From positions 1 through 42,679 of the IMG/VR virus record IMGVR_UViG_3300042673_001139: a stretch of 42,679 nt of DNA; one strand, written 5' to 3'. Made by a program: the position numbers and the translations under genes. Positions within the stretch are counted from its first letter, which is position 1, and each line of letters starts with the position of its first letter. This DNA is from a virus. The notes under the pieces are model-generated. The model made no database searches and was not told the origin of the DNA. It saw only the letters and a list, made by a program, of their open reading frames with translations. Positions 1 through 8,546 of this stretch are shown here, piece after piece.

Positions 1-328
1 CACCAGATGCCCTAATGAAACCGAGAACCGTAGCCCCACCGTGATTTCCTTGCGATGCAGCGGCAACTGCTGCACCTCCAGCCCCCACTTGGTAGGCAAT
101 GCCAGCAATGGGTATTCGGATCAAACCGAAAACAGTTTCACCAGCACCACCACCACCGCCGCCGTCTGTTGAATCACCACCCGCACCACTTGCGCCGCCG
201 CCTGTGATCTCGAAGCGATACCACATATTGTTTGCGGCAGGAATGAAGGTGCCAGAACCAGAAGTGAGTTCTGTGGGATTTCCTTTTGGCCTGAAACTCT
301 TGCCCGTGAAATCGCTGCTTGCGCTCAT
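1..328 (-). CDS. Glycine-rich tail adhesin, 5' part (runs off the window)
   Basis: N-terminal 109 codons of a glycine-rich protein starting at ATG 328-326, which overlaps the upstream stop by four bases (ATGA). After about 45 ordinary residues (a stretch with WYRFEITGGG) it becomes glycine-rich with a run of six glycines. It leaves the window at base 1. The minus-strand gene entering at 42679 is also glycine-rich and ends at 42325, so both are probably one protein of about 227 residues. Glycine-rich repeats at the end of a tail operon are known from receptor-binding adhesins; a host-recognition role here is inference. Confidence 0.7.
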   Translation of the reverse strand, partial: MSASSDFTGKSFRPKGNPTELTSGSGTFIPAANNMWYRFEITGGGASGAGGDSTDGGGGGGAGETVFGLIRIPIAGIAYQVGAGGAAVAAASQGNHGGATVLGFIRASG

Positions 329-957
329 GTGGAAATCCTCCAAACGTTAGAGCCGGTGATCTTGATGAATTCATAGGGGTCATCCAACAGCATCGTGGCG
401 TCTGTGCTGTCTTCATGGCCCGCGCCGCCCCAGTTCACAAGGTTGTCCATGCGCCCGTTTTCCACCTTGATATCGCAGCGGAAGCCGTTTGTGAGCGTCG
501 GCATGGTTACCGTGCAAGCGCCTGCCGTGCGAATCTTGATCGTGGTGCGGTGCGCTGCTGCGTGTGTGCTGCCGGTGACAATCACCTCGGTAAATTCATC
601 GGCCATCAGCTTCCATCTTGTGGGGTCAGCAGAGGGGTCTGTCGTGCTGGAGCCAGCCAGGATGCAGCGGTAAAGAAGTTGATTGATCGGGCTGTATCTG
701 GCGGTTCCTACCGTGTAAGTCCCTGATGTCCAAGCAGGCGCAGATACACCAGCAGCCGCATCAATCGCTGTCTGAGCGAATGCAGCCGCCTCGGTTGCGT
801 TGGTGTAAGAGGCTTGCGCTGATGTGTTGACTCCGGTGTAAAGCGTTGTCCTGAGCCAAGTCAGGAGCGACGACATGCGAGATGCAAACGTGGCTTTGTC
901 GCCAGGGTCTGGCGCAGCAAGTGGAGGCGGTGAGATTACGCCTGGGTTTGTAGGCAT
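325..957 (-). CDS. Tail fibre/tail tip protein
   Basis: 210 residues, minus strand, sharing one base with the upstream 305-residue gene (957). Residues about 75-115 carry a module common in phage tail fibres (SGTYTVGTARYS, then LLYRCILAGSSTTDP and a tryptophan), which resembles small carbohydrate-contacting modules. The rest is Ala/Thr-rich, without membrane segments. Position after the tape measure and before the glycine-rich adhesin supports a tail-tip or fibre-shaft role. Exact function not known. Confidence 0.6.
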   Translation of the reverse strand: MPTNPGVISPPPLAAPDPGDKATFASRMSSLLTWLRTTLYTGVNTSAQASYTNATEAAAFAQTAIDAAAGVSAPAWTSGTYTVGTARYSPINQLLYRCILAGSSTTDPSADPTRWKLMADEFTEVIVTGSTHAAAHRTTIKIRTAGACTVTMPTLTNGFRCDIKVENGRMDNLVNWGGAGHEDSTDATMLLDDPYEFIKITGSNVWRIST

Positions 958-1874
958 TAGGTTATTCCTTCCATCTTCAGTGAAATCTTGGAGTGAGTCG
1001 GGCCTTCTGCGGTGATGTCCGCATCAAGGAATCCGAAGTTGATGAGGTGCCTGTACTTTTCCAGTGAGCTAGGAATGACAGACACAGGGGTGTTTTGCAG
1101 TCGTTTAATCAACTCAAACGCTGCGTTTGCTTTGTCAACTTCAAGCACACAAGAGCCGGACAAATCAACAGCCGTTCGGCCCGGAATAACAGTGACGTTG
1201 CCAAAGTCGTCTGTTTTGATCTTGCGGAAACTGCGCGGCTTGGCCGTGATGCCGTACTCAGGCAATCCAACCGACTCAAGGTTGCCGAAGTTGGCGCGCC
1301 CACACTCAAAGTGAGTGCCTGTGATCCCAACAGTCACAGTCACCTCGCAAGCTGGTTCAGGGTAGATGTCGGTAATGACGAGGCTGTCAAGTTGCAGAGG
1401 GAAATAGAAGAAATACTCCCAATACAAATCCAAGCCAGGGTAGTCGTAGAGGCTGTATGCGTCCGTGAACAACACCGACCCGCCTGGAGCGTCTTTGACA
1501 GTGACGGTGATGGCGTCTCCAACAAGGCCCTGGAACGTCATCGCCGTAACGGTGCCTGGTGTGGCTGAAAAAACAATTGGCACGCTCGACACAATGGCGG
1601 TGTCGCTGTAACTGTCCGCCCACCCCCATTTATTTGTAGGGCCAGCGTCAGCCCAAATAACCGCGTCGTCTTCAGGTGGTATCGTGCTGACACCAGTTGT
1701 GATTCGCTCATAAACGCGGTGCGTTTGCGTCCTGATGACTCGTGTGCCGATGGCGCTGTTATTTCCAGATACCCAAACAGCCTCTCCCCTTGATAGGTCA
1801 GGCTCGGCAATGCTTGAATAGGTGTAGTTCGAGTCTGTGATTTCTTGCGGAAATAGAACGTTCAATTCGCTCAT
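957..1874 (-). CDS. Distal tail / tail tip structural protein
   Basis: 305 residues, directly after the tape measure gene (start and stop share base 1874). Beta-rich and aromatic-rich (for example YWEYFFYFPLQ near residue 155), with no enzymatic motif recognised. In siphoviruses the gene after the tape measure usually encodes the distal tail protein or another tail-tip component. Role assigned from position and general character; the family was not identified with certainty. Confidence 0.55.
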   Translation of the reverse strand: MSELNVLFPQEITDSNYTYSSIAEPDLSRGEAVWVSGNNSAIGTRVIRTQTHRVYERITTGVSTIPPEDDAVIWADAGPTNKWGWADSYSDTAIVSSVPIVFSATPGTVTAMTFQGLVGDAITVTVKDAPGGSVLFTDAYSLYDYPGLDLYWEYFFYFPLQLDSLVITDIYPEPACEVTVTVGITGTHFECGRANFGNLESVGLPEYGITAKPRSFRKIKTDDFGNVTVIPGRTAVDLSGSCVLEVDKANAAFELIKRLQNTPVSVIPSSLEKYRHLINFGFLDADITAEGPTHSKISLKMEGIT

Positions 1875-4800
1875 TACTGCACCTCCACTGCCAACGGCTG
1901 GTTGCCGCGTGAAGCCTTGTCCAACACCTCGGCAGTCGTCTGAGCGCTGGTAACCAACAGGTCAACCCTTTCTCGAAGCAGCTTCACTTCAGCAATCAGC
2001 GCGTCATTGTTTTGCTGTGTCGCACCGGAAGGTGAATAGGACGGCGTGAAGTTGGGCGTGAACGTTGTGGGCGAACTGACCGCTGGGCCTTGCCCAATAA
2101 TTGCCCGCGTTTCCATCAGGCTAGACAGCGCGAAGCCTTGAGCACGCCTGACCTCCAGCAATGAGGATGCTGACTCCTCGACAGCCTTGATATAGGCCTG
2201 GCTCGCGCTTGGTAGCAGCTTTCCAGCCTCCAAGTCGCCAGCCCGCGTTTGCGCGGTCAGCGTTGCGAAGCTGGCAAGTGCGCTTGCCTTGTCGCCACCA
2301 GTCAGCACGCCGCGAATCCGCTTGATTTCATCGGTAATGGCATCACCAAGACCAGCAAAAGCATTTGATGCGCTTTGCAAAGCAGAGCCAGCGCTATTTG
2401 CCGCCGCAGCCAGGTCGGTGGCATTACCTGTTATGTATGTGACGCCATCTTGAACGTAGGAGCCATAGGCGGCATAGGTTGGCAGGGCCTGGAATGCTTG
2501 CTGCGCTGATACAACTATTTGCTCAACAGCTACTTGAGCTGCGTCAGCGGCGGGAACCAAAGACGCAAATTCATCGTTCAGGTTGATGAGTGACGCATAA
2601 AGCCTTTGGCCTGACTCCGTGCTGGTGTCGATACCCTCCACCAAGTCGCGGAAGCCTTGGCGCGTTTCTGGAAGCTCAACACCAAGCCGGTCAAATTCGT
2701 TCGACAACTGAGACAGGCCAAAGTTAAGCCGCTCTTCGTCGCTGAAAAAGTTGGCCCAATAAGAATCAACCGAAGCGCCGAACTGCTGCATACCGCCAGC
2801 GCTTTTGATGATGCTGGACAACGCCTCATCTGACGCAGCACCAAGCGAGCCGATGGCAAGCTGCATATTCGACAACTGCGTCTGAAAGACGCCTATTTGA
2901 TCGACCAGCGCGCCGATTTGCTCAAGTGAAGCGTCGTCGTTTAGGCGGGCAAACTCGTCGCGCACATACGCTGGCAAACCAGCCATCTCTCGGGCAGCTT
3001 CAAGGGTTCCCCTGGAAACATCACTGAAGAACGCACGCATGGCCTCTTCTTGGTTGTTTCCGTACAACTTATAACCAGGCCCCCCGTTTGCTTCGTGTCC
3101 AAGGTTAAACAGCTCACTGCCGTTTTGGCGCAAAACGAAATCCCCAGGGCTTGCGTCCTTGCCGTCTGCTGCAAATTGCAGGTTTGCGCTAAACCCACCA
3201 GACCCGCCAAAAATTTGACTCAGCGTATTCAATGAGCCGACACTGCCCAACCCAAGAAACCGAAGCGCATCGTCTGTCTGTTGATTGAAGTTCCCAGCAA
3301 GGTAACCGCCGCGATTTGTGGTGGCTTGACCTTGTTCACTGACATTTACGTCGCTTCCAAGGTGTGGCGTTGCGCGGTGCCTGAATGCGTTAAAAAGCGC
3401 CAGCGCGCCGCCGATGTACGGCATGGCCGCACCAATAGCACCAAGGCCAGTGCCAAGTCCACCACTGAAGTTTCCAGCACCAAAGGCCGCACCAGCCGCG
3501 CTAAATGCGCCACCAAAACCACCTTCACCGCGAGCTGCGTTGAAACCTGCGCCTATGCCAGCGCCGAAGTTGCCAAAGCCGCCAAATAACGACCCGAGAC
3601 CACCAAGGCCGCCGCCAGCGGCTCCGCTACCCCCTCCAAACAGAGACTGAAGCCCGCCAGTAATGGGGGCCAGCGCGAACTGAATGACAGGCTTCAAAAC
3701 CAAAGTCTTGAACATATTTTTGAGCGTGTCGCGGAATGTCTCCGCAAAAGACTTGCCGCTCTCGAAGCTGCGCAGAATGGCGTCAGTCAGGCTGTTGTTG
3801 ATGGATTCGGCTGCTCGCCTTGCGTCTTCTTGCATCTTTTCAAATGCACGTTCAGACTCTCTTGCAATCTCAGCGTTCGTTTCCGACGTGGCGCGAATCT
3901 TTTTGGCTTCTGCAAGCTCCCTGAGTGCTTTTGCTTCTTCGCGGTACTTCTTGGCTAACTCGCCTGAGTCGTCGCGCTCATCCTCCAGTGCAGCGAGCCG
4001 GTCTTTTGTGATGGCCAACTCTTCCAACTTCGCGGCTGCAAGGGCTGCGATCTGCTCTTTGCTTTTGCCAGCAGCATTTGCGGCCTCAAGTTCTTTCTCT
4101 GTTTGCTCGCGGAGTGAATCAACAGACTTTTCAACAATGGCCAACTGGTCTTCGTAAGCCTTGCGTGAATTCTTGATGGCCTGCTCTTTGATCCTTATGG
4201 CTTCTTTTTCAGCATCTGACTGAGCAATAGTTTGGCCCAACAGTTTTGCCTGCTCTAGTGCCAATTCTTTCTGCGCACGAACTCTTGGCTCAAGTTTTCC
4301 GTTCAACTCGTTTTGCAGCTTGATTGCCGCACGCTCTCCCTCGTTCAGCTTGTCGGCTGCAAGGCCGCGCTGCTGGATGAGTTCAAGGTAGATTTGTTCC
4401 TGCTGAACTCGCGCCTTTAGGTTCGTTAGTTCGGAGTCGCTGATGGAGCTTGAGCGAGATGAACCACCCTTAGATGCCGAGGCTCTAGCCTCAGCCTCTG
4501 CAGCTGCAAGTTCTGCTTTAATTTTTTCCTGCTGTGGGCCATCGGCACGTTTTAGCGCGGCATTTGCTTTTGTGCGCAGATCAGTGATTGTTCTTGTAAG
4601 TTGCTCTTCTCTTGTGAGGAACTTGGAGCGCACCTCATCCCAGCTAGCGGCAGCTTTTACAGATGCCAACTTTTGCGCCTCAAGAGATGCGCTCTTTGCC
4701 TCAAGGCGAGCCATTTCCTCGCGCCCGTAAAGCTCATCCTTAATGTTTTGCGTCGCTTTGCCGTCAGCAATCCCTAGCGAAGCATTGCGCTCTTGTCGCG

Positions 4801-6046
4801 CAGCCAGTTGTGAACGAAGCGCAGCGATTGCTTCGTCGTTTGTTTGTGGTCGGCCAATATCTAGTAGTGCGTCGTATGCGCCTTTAGTTGCGTCCTTGAT
4901 GGCATTCCATCCGCGCTCGATAAGCCCGAGGTTTTGCAACAGTTGCGGCGTGCGGTCGTTCAGTGCGGCGTTATAGGCTTCCTGTGCCAGCCTGGCCGCT
5001 TCGGTACCGCGGCCTTGATCCTCCAGCGCCTTAATCTGCTCGTAGAGCGATTTGGTCAGGAAGTTCATGGAGTTGTTTAACTCCAGGCTCGCCTTCAGGG
5101 GATCTTTGCCTAACTTGGCGAAGTTCTCCGCAACCTTCTCAATTGATCCGCCACCGGCACGCTCAAACTCGATGGCCGCTGCGGTGAAGCGTTGCAGGTT
5201 GTCAGCGCCTTTGATGCCAGCGTTTGCAAAGATATTCAAGGCTTCAGCGGCCTTGCCTTGTGTGGCACCGCTGAATTGGTCAATCTGTGCAGCAATGTCT
5301 GATAACTGCCCAGCAGTTACACCGGCTGCGCCTCCAGTGAGAATCAGCGTCTTTTGAAACTCGCGCTGCTCTTGTGCGCCTTTTTCAAATGCGAATGCAA
5401 CCACTCCAGCCGCAGCGGCCACGGCAGACAGTGGGTTGCTTGCGACAAAGCCAGAAATGGTGCTACTTAGCGCCTTGACTACATTGCCAACACTGCCGAA
5501 AACATCCCTAAGCTGACCGCCTTGCTGCAAAAGAACAGTAAGAGGGGCCTGTCCGCCTTGAAGGCTGACGATGATGTCGGTGAACTGAGCGGGAACTTGG
5601 CGCAGTGCTGCGGTGGTTTGCTTTGCCGAAAGACCAACATAGTCAAGGCTCTTGGCGCTGTTGAGCATGGAGTTTCTAACAGCGTCTTGCTGTTGGCGGA
5701 TGCGCTCCAGTTGGTCAAGGTAGGGCGCGAACTTGGCGGGGTCAGCGCCACGGTTTGAAATGCGGGCTTCGTCAATTGCCCGCTGACCTTTGAGCGATGC
5801 TTCCTCAAGTGCAATGCGGCGTTTGAGTGACGCTTCAATCCTGCTTTCAGCCTGTACGATCTTCTTTGCCGAACTTTCGGCAGAATCACCAGGGCCAGCT
5901 ATCGCTTTTGATGCGCGCTCTCCAGACTCAGCCAAGGACTGGGCGGCATCACGCCCAGCCTTTTTGACACTCTCGAATCCTTTTAAGGCGGGGTCGGCAT
6001 TTAAACCGATCTCCGCTTGGATTTTTGGGTTTTGGTTGTCGGACAT
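1874..6046 (-). CDS. Tail tape measure protein
   Basis: 1390 residues, the longest gene here. It sets tail length and is threaded through the tail tube. Residues about 150-200 (LRQVPAQFTDIIVSLQGG) match the conserved start of lambda-type tape measures (TMP_2 family). The centre is Ala/Glu/Lys/Arg-rich coiled coil (about 400-800). A later segment (LTDAILRSFESGKSFAETF, then FKTLVLKPVIQFALAPITGG) resembles the lambda gpH C-terminal domain, followed by a glycine-rich hydrophobic part. The G/GT chaperone genes just upstream support the call. Start 6046 has GGGG about seven bases upstream. Confidence 0.95.
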   Translation of the reverse strand: MSDNQNPKIQAEIGLNADPALKGFESVKKAGRDAAQSLAESGERASKAIAGPGDSAESSAKKIVQAESRIEASLKRRIALEEASLKGQRAIDEARISNRGADPAKFAPYLDQLERIRQQQDAVRNSMLNSAKSLDYVGLSAKQTTAALRQVPAQFTDIIVSLQGGQAPLTVLLQQGGQLRDVFGSVGNVVKALSSTISGFVASNPLSAVAAAAGVVAFAFEKGAQEQREFQKTLILTGGAAGVTAGQLSDIAAQIDQFSGATQGKAAEALNIFANAGIKGADNLQRFTAAAIEFERAGGGSIEKVAENFAKLGKDPLKASLELNNSMNFLTKSLYEQIKALEDQGRGTEAARLAQEAYNAALNDRTPQLLQNLGLIERGWNAIKDATKGAYDALLDIGRPQTNDEAIAALRSQLAARQERNASLGIADGKATQNIKDELYGREEMARLEAKSASLEAQKLASVKAAASWDEVRSKFLTREEQLTRTITDLRTKANAALKRADGPQQEKIKAELAAAEAEARASASKGGSSRSSSISDSELTNLKARVQQEQIYLELIQQRGLAADKLNEGERAAIKLQNELNGKLEPRVRAQKELALEQAKLLGQTIAQSDAEKEAIRIKEQAIKNSRKAYEDQLAIVEKSVDSLREQTEKELEAANAAGKSKEQIAALAAAKLEELAITKDRLAALEDERDDSGELAKKYREEAKALRELAEAKKIRATSETNAEIARESERAFEKMQEDARRAAESINNSLTDAILRSFESGKSFAETFRDTLKNMFKTLVLKPVIQFALAPITGGLQSLFGGGSGAAGGGLGGLGSLFGGFGNFGAGIGAGFNAARGEGGFGGAFSAAGAAFGAGNFSGGLGTGLGAIGAAMPYIGGALALFNAFRHRATPHLGSDVNVSEQGQATTNRGGYLAGNFNQQTDDALRFLGLGSVGSLNTLSQIFGGSGGFSANLQFAADGKDASPGDFVLRQNGSELFNLGHEANGGPGYKLYGNNQEEAMRAFFSDVSRGTLEAAREMAGLPAYVRDEFARLNDDASLEQIGALVDQIGVFQTQLSNMQLAIGSLGAASDEALSSIIKSAGGMQQFGASVDSYWANFFSDEERLNFGLSQLSNEFDRLGVELPETRQGFRDLVEGIDTSTESGQRLYASLINLNDEFASLVPAADAAQVAVEQIVVSAQQAFQALPTYAAYGSYVQDGVTYITGNATDLAAAANSAGSALQSASNAFAGLGDAITDEIKRIRGVLTGGDKASALASFATLTAQTRAGDLEAGKLLPSASQAYIKAVEESASSLLEVRRAQGFALSSLMETRAIIGQGPAVSSPTTFTPNFTPSYSPSGATQQNNDALIAEVKLLRERVDLLVTSAQTTAEVLDKASRGNQPLAVEVQ

Positions 6047-6055
6047 TGATGCCCC

Positions 6056-6084
6056 AATAAAAATAGGCCACGAAAGGCCTATTT
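6056..6084 (-). terminator. Hairpin terminator between GT and the tape measure
   Basis: Nine-base stem AAATAGGCC / GGCCTATTT with a six-base loop (stem 6061-6069 and 6076-6084), followed on the minus strand by a T-rich stretch. It overlaps the stop codon of the GT reading frame and lies just before the tape measure start, so it would reduce readthrough into that gene. T-rich on both sides, so possibly bidirectional. Confidence 0.6.
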
Positions 6085-6773
6085 GTTTTTGCTCGCCATG
6101 ATTGAAAGCGCTTCGACTTCCATCACTTGAATGTCATCGAATAGCTGCCACCATTCGGCGTCGTCTTTTGTTGCTTTGTCCAGCAGCGGGTAGAGGGCGC
6201 AGTAATCAAGACCTGTTGCCCCGGCCATGCCAGCCCGCCATTGGGTTCCGACCTTCGCAAATAGATTGAAGGATGGCCAGTTTTCAGGCCAAACCTCTAC
6301 GTCTCTCGGCTTTGAAAGGCCAGAGATATCAAATGCGTTTCCTCTTGGAGCCTGTGTCGCGCCTGAATAAAGCGCAGCGACACAGGCTTTTAGTTTCCCA
6401 AGCGGCCATTCAAAACCGCGCCCCAATAGGAATCGCGCATGGCTTCAGCGGCGGCTGGGAATTCGTTGCACAGCTTCTCGACGTTCTCGCGGGTAAAAGG
6501 CTCGTCCAAATCCCAGCCAAGAACGAAGCCCATCAGGCCATCAACGTTTGACTCGTCGGCCATCTGGATCAACTCGGAGAGTGTTTTGTCATCGCTCACA
6601 TCACCAACGCGGGCTTTTGCCTTTGCGCGCAATTCGTCTTGCAGCTTGGCCGCTTCCTGGCGTGTGATGTATTTGTACTTCACTTGGATAGAGGCATTCG
6701 TTCCGTCAAGCATTTGGAATTTGACGGTGTGTTTGAATTCGGTGGGGCGATTGCCCAGGGTGATTTTTGCCAT
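6079..6773 (-). CDS. Tail assembly chaperone GT (-1 frameshift fusion)
   Basis: Predicted long product: 127 residues of the G frame, a -1 slip at GGGAAAC (6399-6393), then 104 residues of the overlapping frame ending at TAG 6081-6079, about 231 residues in all. The downstream frame (LKACVAALYSG onwards, with the Trp-rich part EWWQLFDDIQ) resembles DUF1799-type tail chaperones that occur behind G proteins. It has no well-placed start of its own. In lambda-like phages G and GT hold the tape measure during tail assembly and are absent from virions. Fusion inferred from the slippery site and frame arrangement. Confidence 0.85.
6390..6773 (-). CDS. Tail assembly chaperone G
   Basis: 127 residues (MAKITLGNRPTEFKHTV...), between the tail tube gene and the tape measure, the standard place for the G chaperone. 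Acidic and helical in its second half, with no membrane segment. Its TAA stop (6392-6390) directly follows the slippery heptamer GGGAAAC, so this is the product of normal termination and GT is the minor frameshift product. Two hairpin terminators lie between the tail tube gene and this start. Confidence 0.85.
   Translation of the reverse strand: MAKITLGNRPTEFKHTVKFQMLDGTNASIQVKYKYITRQEAAKLQDELRAKAKARVGDVSDDKTLSELIQMADESNVDGLMGFVLGWDLDEPFTRENVEKLCNEFPAAAEAMRDSYWGAVLNGRLGN
6393..6399 (-). promoter_or_regulatory. Programmed -1 frameshift slippery site GGGAAAC
   Basis: Reading frame ...TTG GGA AAC TAA contains G GGA AAC in exactly the X XXY YYZ phase. Slipping back one base gives GGG AAA CTA, the codons of the overlapping frame. 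The zero-frame stop is the next codon. The layout equals that of the lambda G/GT site (GGGAAAG). Confidence 0.88.
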
Positions 6774-6793
6774 GATGTTTTGTCCTTAGAAGT

Positions 6794-6828
6794 AAAAAAC
6801 GCCCGGACTCAGGAGCTACCTGCGGGCG
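6794..6828 (-). terminator. Terminator after the tail tube gene (distal)
   Basis: Stem CGCCCG/CGGGCG (6800-6805 and 6823-6828) with an inner CAGG/CCTG stem, followed on the minus strand by six T (6799-6794). Second of two tandem terminators between the tail tube gene and G. Confidence 0.7.
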
Positions 6829-6830
6829 AT

Positions 6831-6861
6831 AAAAAGCCCACCGCGATTTCTCGGGGTGGGC
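6831..6861 (-). terminator. Terminator after the tail tube gene (proximal)
   Basis: Seven-base stem GCCCACC/GGTGGGC (6836-6842 and 6855-6861), followed on the minus strand by five T (6835-6831). First of two tandem terminators behind the abundant tail tube gene. Confidence 0.75.
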
Positions 6862-6883
6862 ATGGCAACTGCGGGGCAGTCGA

Positions 6884-7528
6884 TTAGGAGTAGCTGATGG
6901 TGCGGCCCAGCATCGTGAAAGATGCAGACACTTGGTTGACCTGGTTGCTGTTCATCTGAGGGGTTTCAGACACGGCCATGTAGCCGTAACCGTAGGAAGT
7001 CGAACCACCACCCAACAACAACTTGAACGCCACTTTCTTGAGCGAACGAGTGATTTGCAGCATTTGCTTGTAATTGGCGTTTGCTGGATCGTGAGCCAGA
7101 GTCAAATCAACCTGGGCAGGGTTGAAGCCTGTTGGGATGCTCAGGCCGTTACGACGCGAGAGAAGGTTCACCTCGGTGAAACGAGGATCGCCGCCAGACG
7201 TAGCGATGGTCAACACTTGAGGGATTTCAACCCAGCCGGTTACCCTTTGGGCTGTGCCAACACCGCCACCAGGTGAATACCAGGTGGTGTCCGTGGTGTT
7301 GAAGTCCAACAAACTGAAGGTGTTGGCCGTCAGTTGATCGACTTTGAAAACGGTGTCGGTTGCGTCTTCCCAGCCTGAAGTCAACAAAATCTCGTCGTTG
7401 TCAACGAGCGCGTGACCAGTCGATGTGCAAACTGCTGGGTCTGCATTGGTGATGGCGGAAACAGTTAGTGCTGATCCGAACGTTTGGGAGAAGTAGAACT
7501 TTGCTCCCTCGGGAAAATTAAAAGCCAT
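6884..7528 (-). CDS. Major tail tube protein
   Basis: 214 residues, beta-rich. The N-terminus (MAFNFPEGAKFYFSQTFG) and C-terminal segment (NQVSASFTMLGRTISY) resemble siphovirus tail tube proteins, which polymerise as hexameric rings around the tape measure. It sits between tail completion genes and the G/GT chaperones, the canonical order. Double terminators before and after it isolate it as a highly expressed cistron. Start 7528 is preceded by GGAAATCC on the minus strand. Confidence 0.85.
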   Translation of the reverse strand: MAFNFPEGAKFYFSQTFGSALTVSAITNADPAVCTSTGHALVDNDEILLTSGWEDATDTVFKVDQLTANTFSLLDFNTTDTTWYSPGGGVGTAQRVTGWVEIPQVLTIATSGGDPRFTEVNLLSRRNGLSIPTGFNPAQVDLTLAHDPANANYKQMLQITRSLKKVAFKLLLGGGSTSYGYGYMAVSETPQMNSNQVNQVSASFTMLGRTISYS

Positions 7529-7548
7529 TTGGATTTCCTTTCAGAAAC

Positions 7549-7572
7549 GAAAAAGCCGCCCGAAGGCGGCGG
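7549..7572 (-). terminator. Terminator before the tail tube gene (distal)
   Basis: Stem GCCGCC/GGCGGC (7555-7560 and 7565-7570) with a four-base loop; five T follow on the minus strand (7554-7550). Confidence 0.75.
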
Positions 7573-7594
7573 ATGGATGCCCGAGGTGGGCAAC

Positions 7595-7625
7595 AAAAAA
7601 GCCGCCCTGGTTTCCCGTGGCGGCT
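7595..7625 (-). terminator. Terminator before the tail tube gene (proximal)
   Basis: Stem AGCCGCC/GGCGGCT (7600-7606 and 7619-7625) with a 12-base loop, followed by T residues on the minus strand (7600-7595). Lies after the tail completion gene that ends at 7645. Confidence 0.75.
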
Positions 7626-7644
7626 TATGCGGAGGGCCTAAGCC

Positions 7645-8001
7645 CTATCGGTTGTGGACAACGGCGAAGTCTTGCCGCGTGCCCCTTAAATTTGGTTCGT
7701 CGTCTTCAAACACAGAAACAGGGTCTGTCTCTGGTTTGGCGTCAAAAACTGTTGCTGTTCTCATGGCCGCATCAATGGCCCAAGACAGCGCGTCGGCTTG
7801 GATCCTGGTGTCTGCCCAAACGTTGATCTGGTACATGCTCAAGGCTTTGTTTGGAACCAGCTTCCCGTACACATTGATGGGCCTGCCGCCTATCTTTTGA
7901 TAGGTGACGTATGGGCGCACTGTGCTCAAAGGCGCGAAGTCCGGGAATACGCGGTCGCATTGCGTTTTAAGCAGGGTGTACAGGTCGGCTTCTACTGTCA
8001 T
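7645..8001 (-). CDS. Tail completion protein (DUF3168-like)
   Basis: 118 residues from the ATG at 8001 (MTVEADLYTLLKTQCDRVF). The open frame extends farther upstream, but that extension is antisense-like shadow of the neighbouring gene. Start 8001 overlaps the upstream stop by four bases (ATGA). Length, an N-terminal helix and the segment RPYVTYQKIGG match the tail-terminator/DUF3168 family, which caps the tail tube. Followed by terminators. Confidence 0.75.
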   Translation of the reverse strand: MTVEADLYTLLKTQCDRVFPDFAPLSTVRPYVTYQKIGGRPINVYGKLVPNKALSMYQINVWADTRIQADALSWAIDAAMRTATVFDAKPETDPVSVFEDDEPNLRGTRQDFAVVHNR

Positions 8002-8546
8002 GCCAGCCTCCGCGCGAATTCGTCTTTCATTGCTTGAACCGCTTTTTCTCCGTGCGAGACAACAGCAGCACGAACCAATGGAATTGCCGGAACGTATTTC
8101 GGAGTTGGGAGAACAACGTAGTAAGCGTCTTTGACGGCCTGTGATGCCCTGCGGCTTGGCTTTGGTGTGCCTTGCATTGCCTTGCGCACTGCGGTGTACC
8201 AATTGCCATCAGAACCAACGTAAACCTTATATCGCTGGGCGTGGCCCCACTCCAAAAGCCTTCCGTGTGGTGCCTTGATGTGATTCCAGCTAACGTGATA
8301 AGTGGCCCTCAGTTCGGAGCTATTGGTTTCGCTGTACTTTTGGTAAATGGAGCGCTCAAGGTTCCCGGTTTTTTTGTTGCGGCCAGCGTTTGACTTCACG
8401 GCCTCATACAAAACCTGAGCACCAGCCTGGGCGGCAGGGCGCACGGCGGCTTGAATCTTCTCTTTCGACTCGTTGACAAAGTTCTCCAGGTCAGACAACT
8501 TCAAGCCCATGCTGACGGTTTTGGTATTACCTCCTTTACCCGCCAT
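7998..8546 (-). CDS. HK97 gp10-like tail/neck protein
   Basis: 182 residues from ATG 8546 (MAGKGGNTKTVSMGLKLSD), chosen because GAGG lies six bases upstream; an internal ATG at 8510 is possible. Basic, with VLYEAVKSNAGRNKKTGNLERSI and HGRLLEWGHAQRY matching the HK97 gp10 family (tail completion or head-tail joining). Overlaps the end of the preceding connector gene by 11 bases. The order connector, stopper, gp10-like, DUF3168 is typical of HK97-type phages. Confidence 0.8.
   Translation of the reverse strand: MAGKGGNTKTVSMGLKLSDLENFVNESKEKIQAAVRPAAQAGAQVLYEAVKSNAGRNKKTGNLERSIYQKYSETNSSELRATYHVSWNHIKAPHGRLLEWGHAQRYKVYVGSDGNWYTAVRKAMQGTPKPSRRASQAVKDAYYVVLPTPKYVPAIPLVRAAVVSHGEKAVQAMKDEFARRLA

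Noticed and set aside
3414-5758. Several Ala/Pro- and Ser-rich plus-strand frames
   Set aside because: Antisense shadows of the tape measure gene.
6079-6426. Independent gene for the second chaperone frame
   Set aside because: No ribosome site at its first ATG, and the in-phase slippery site explains its expression as a fusion.
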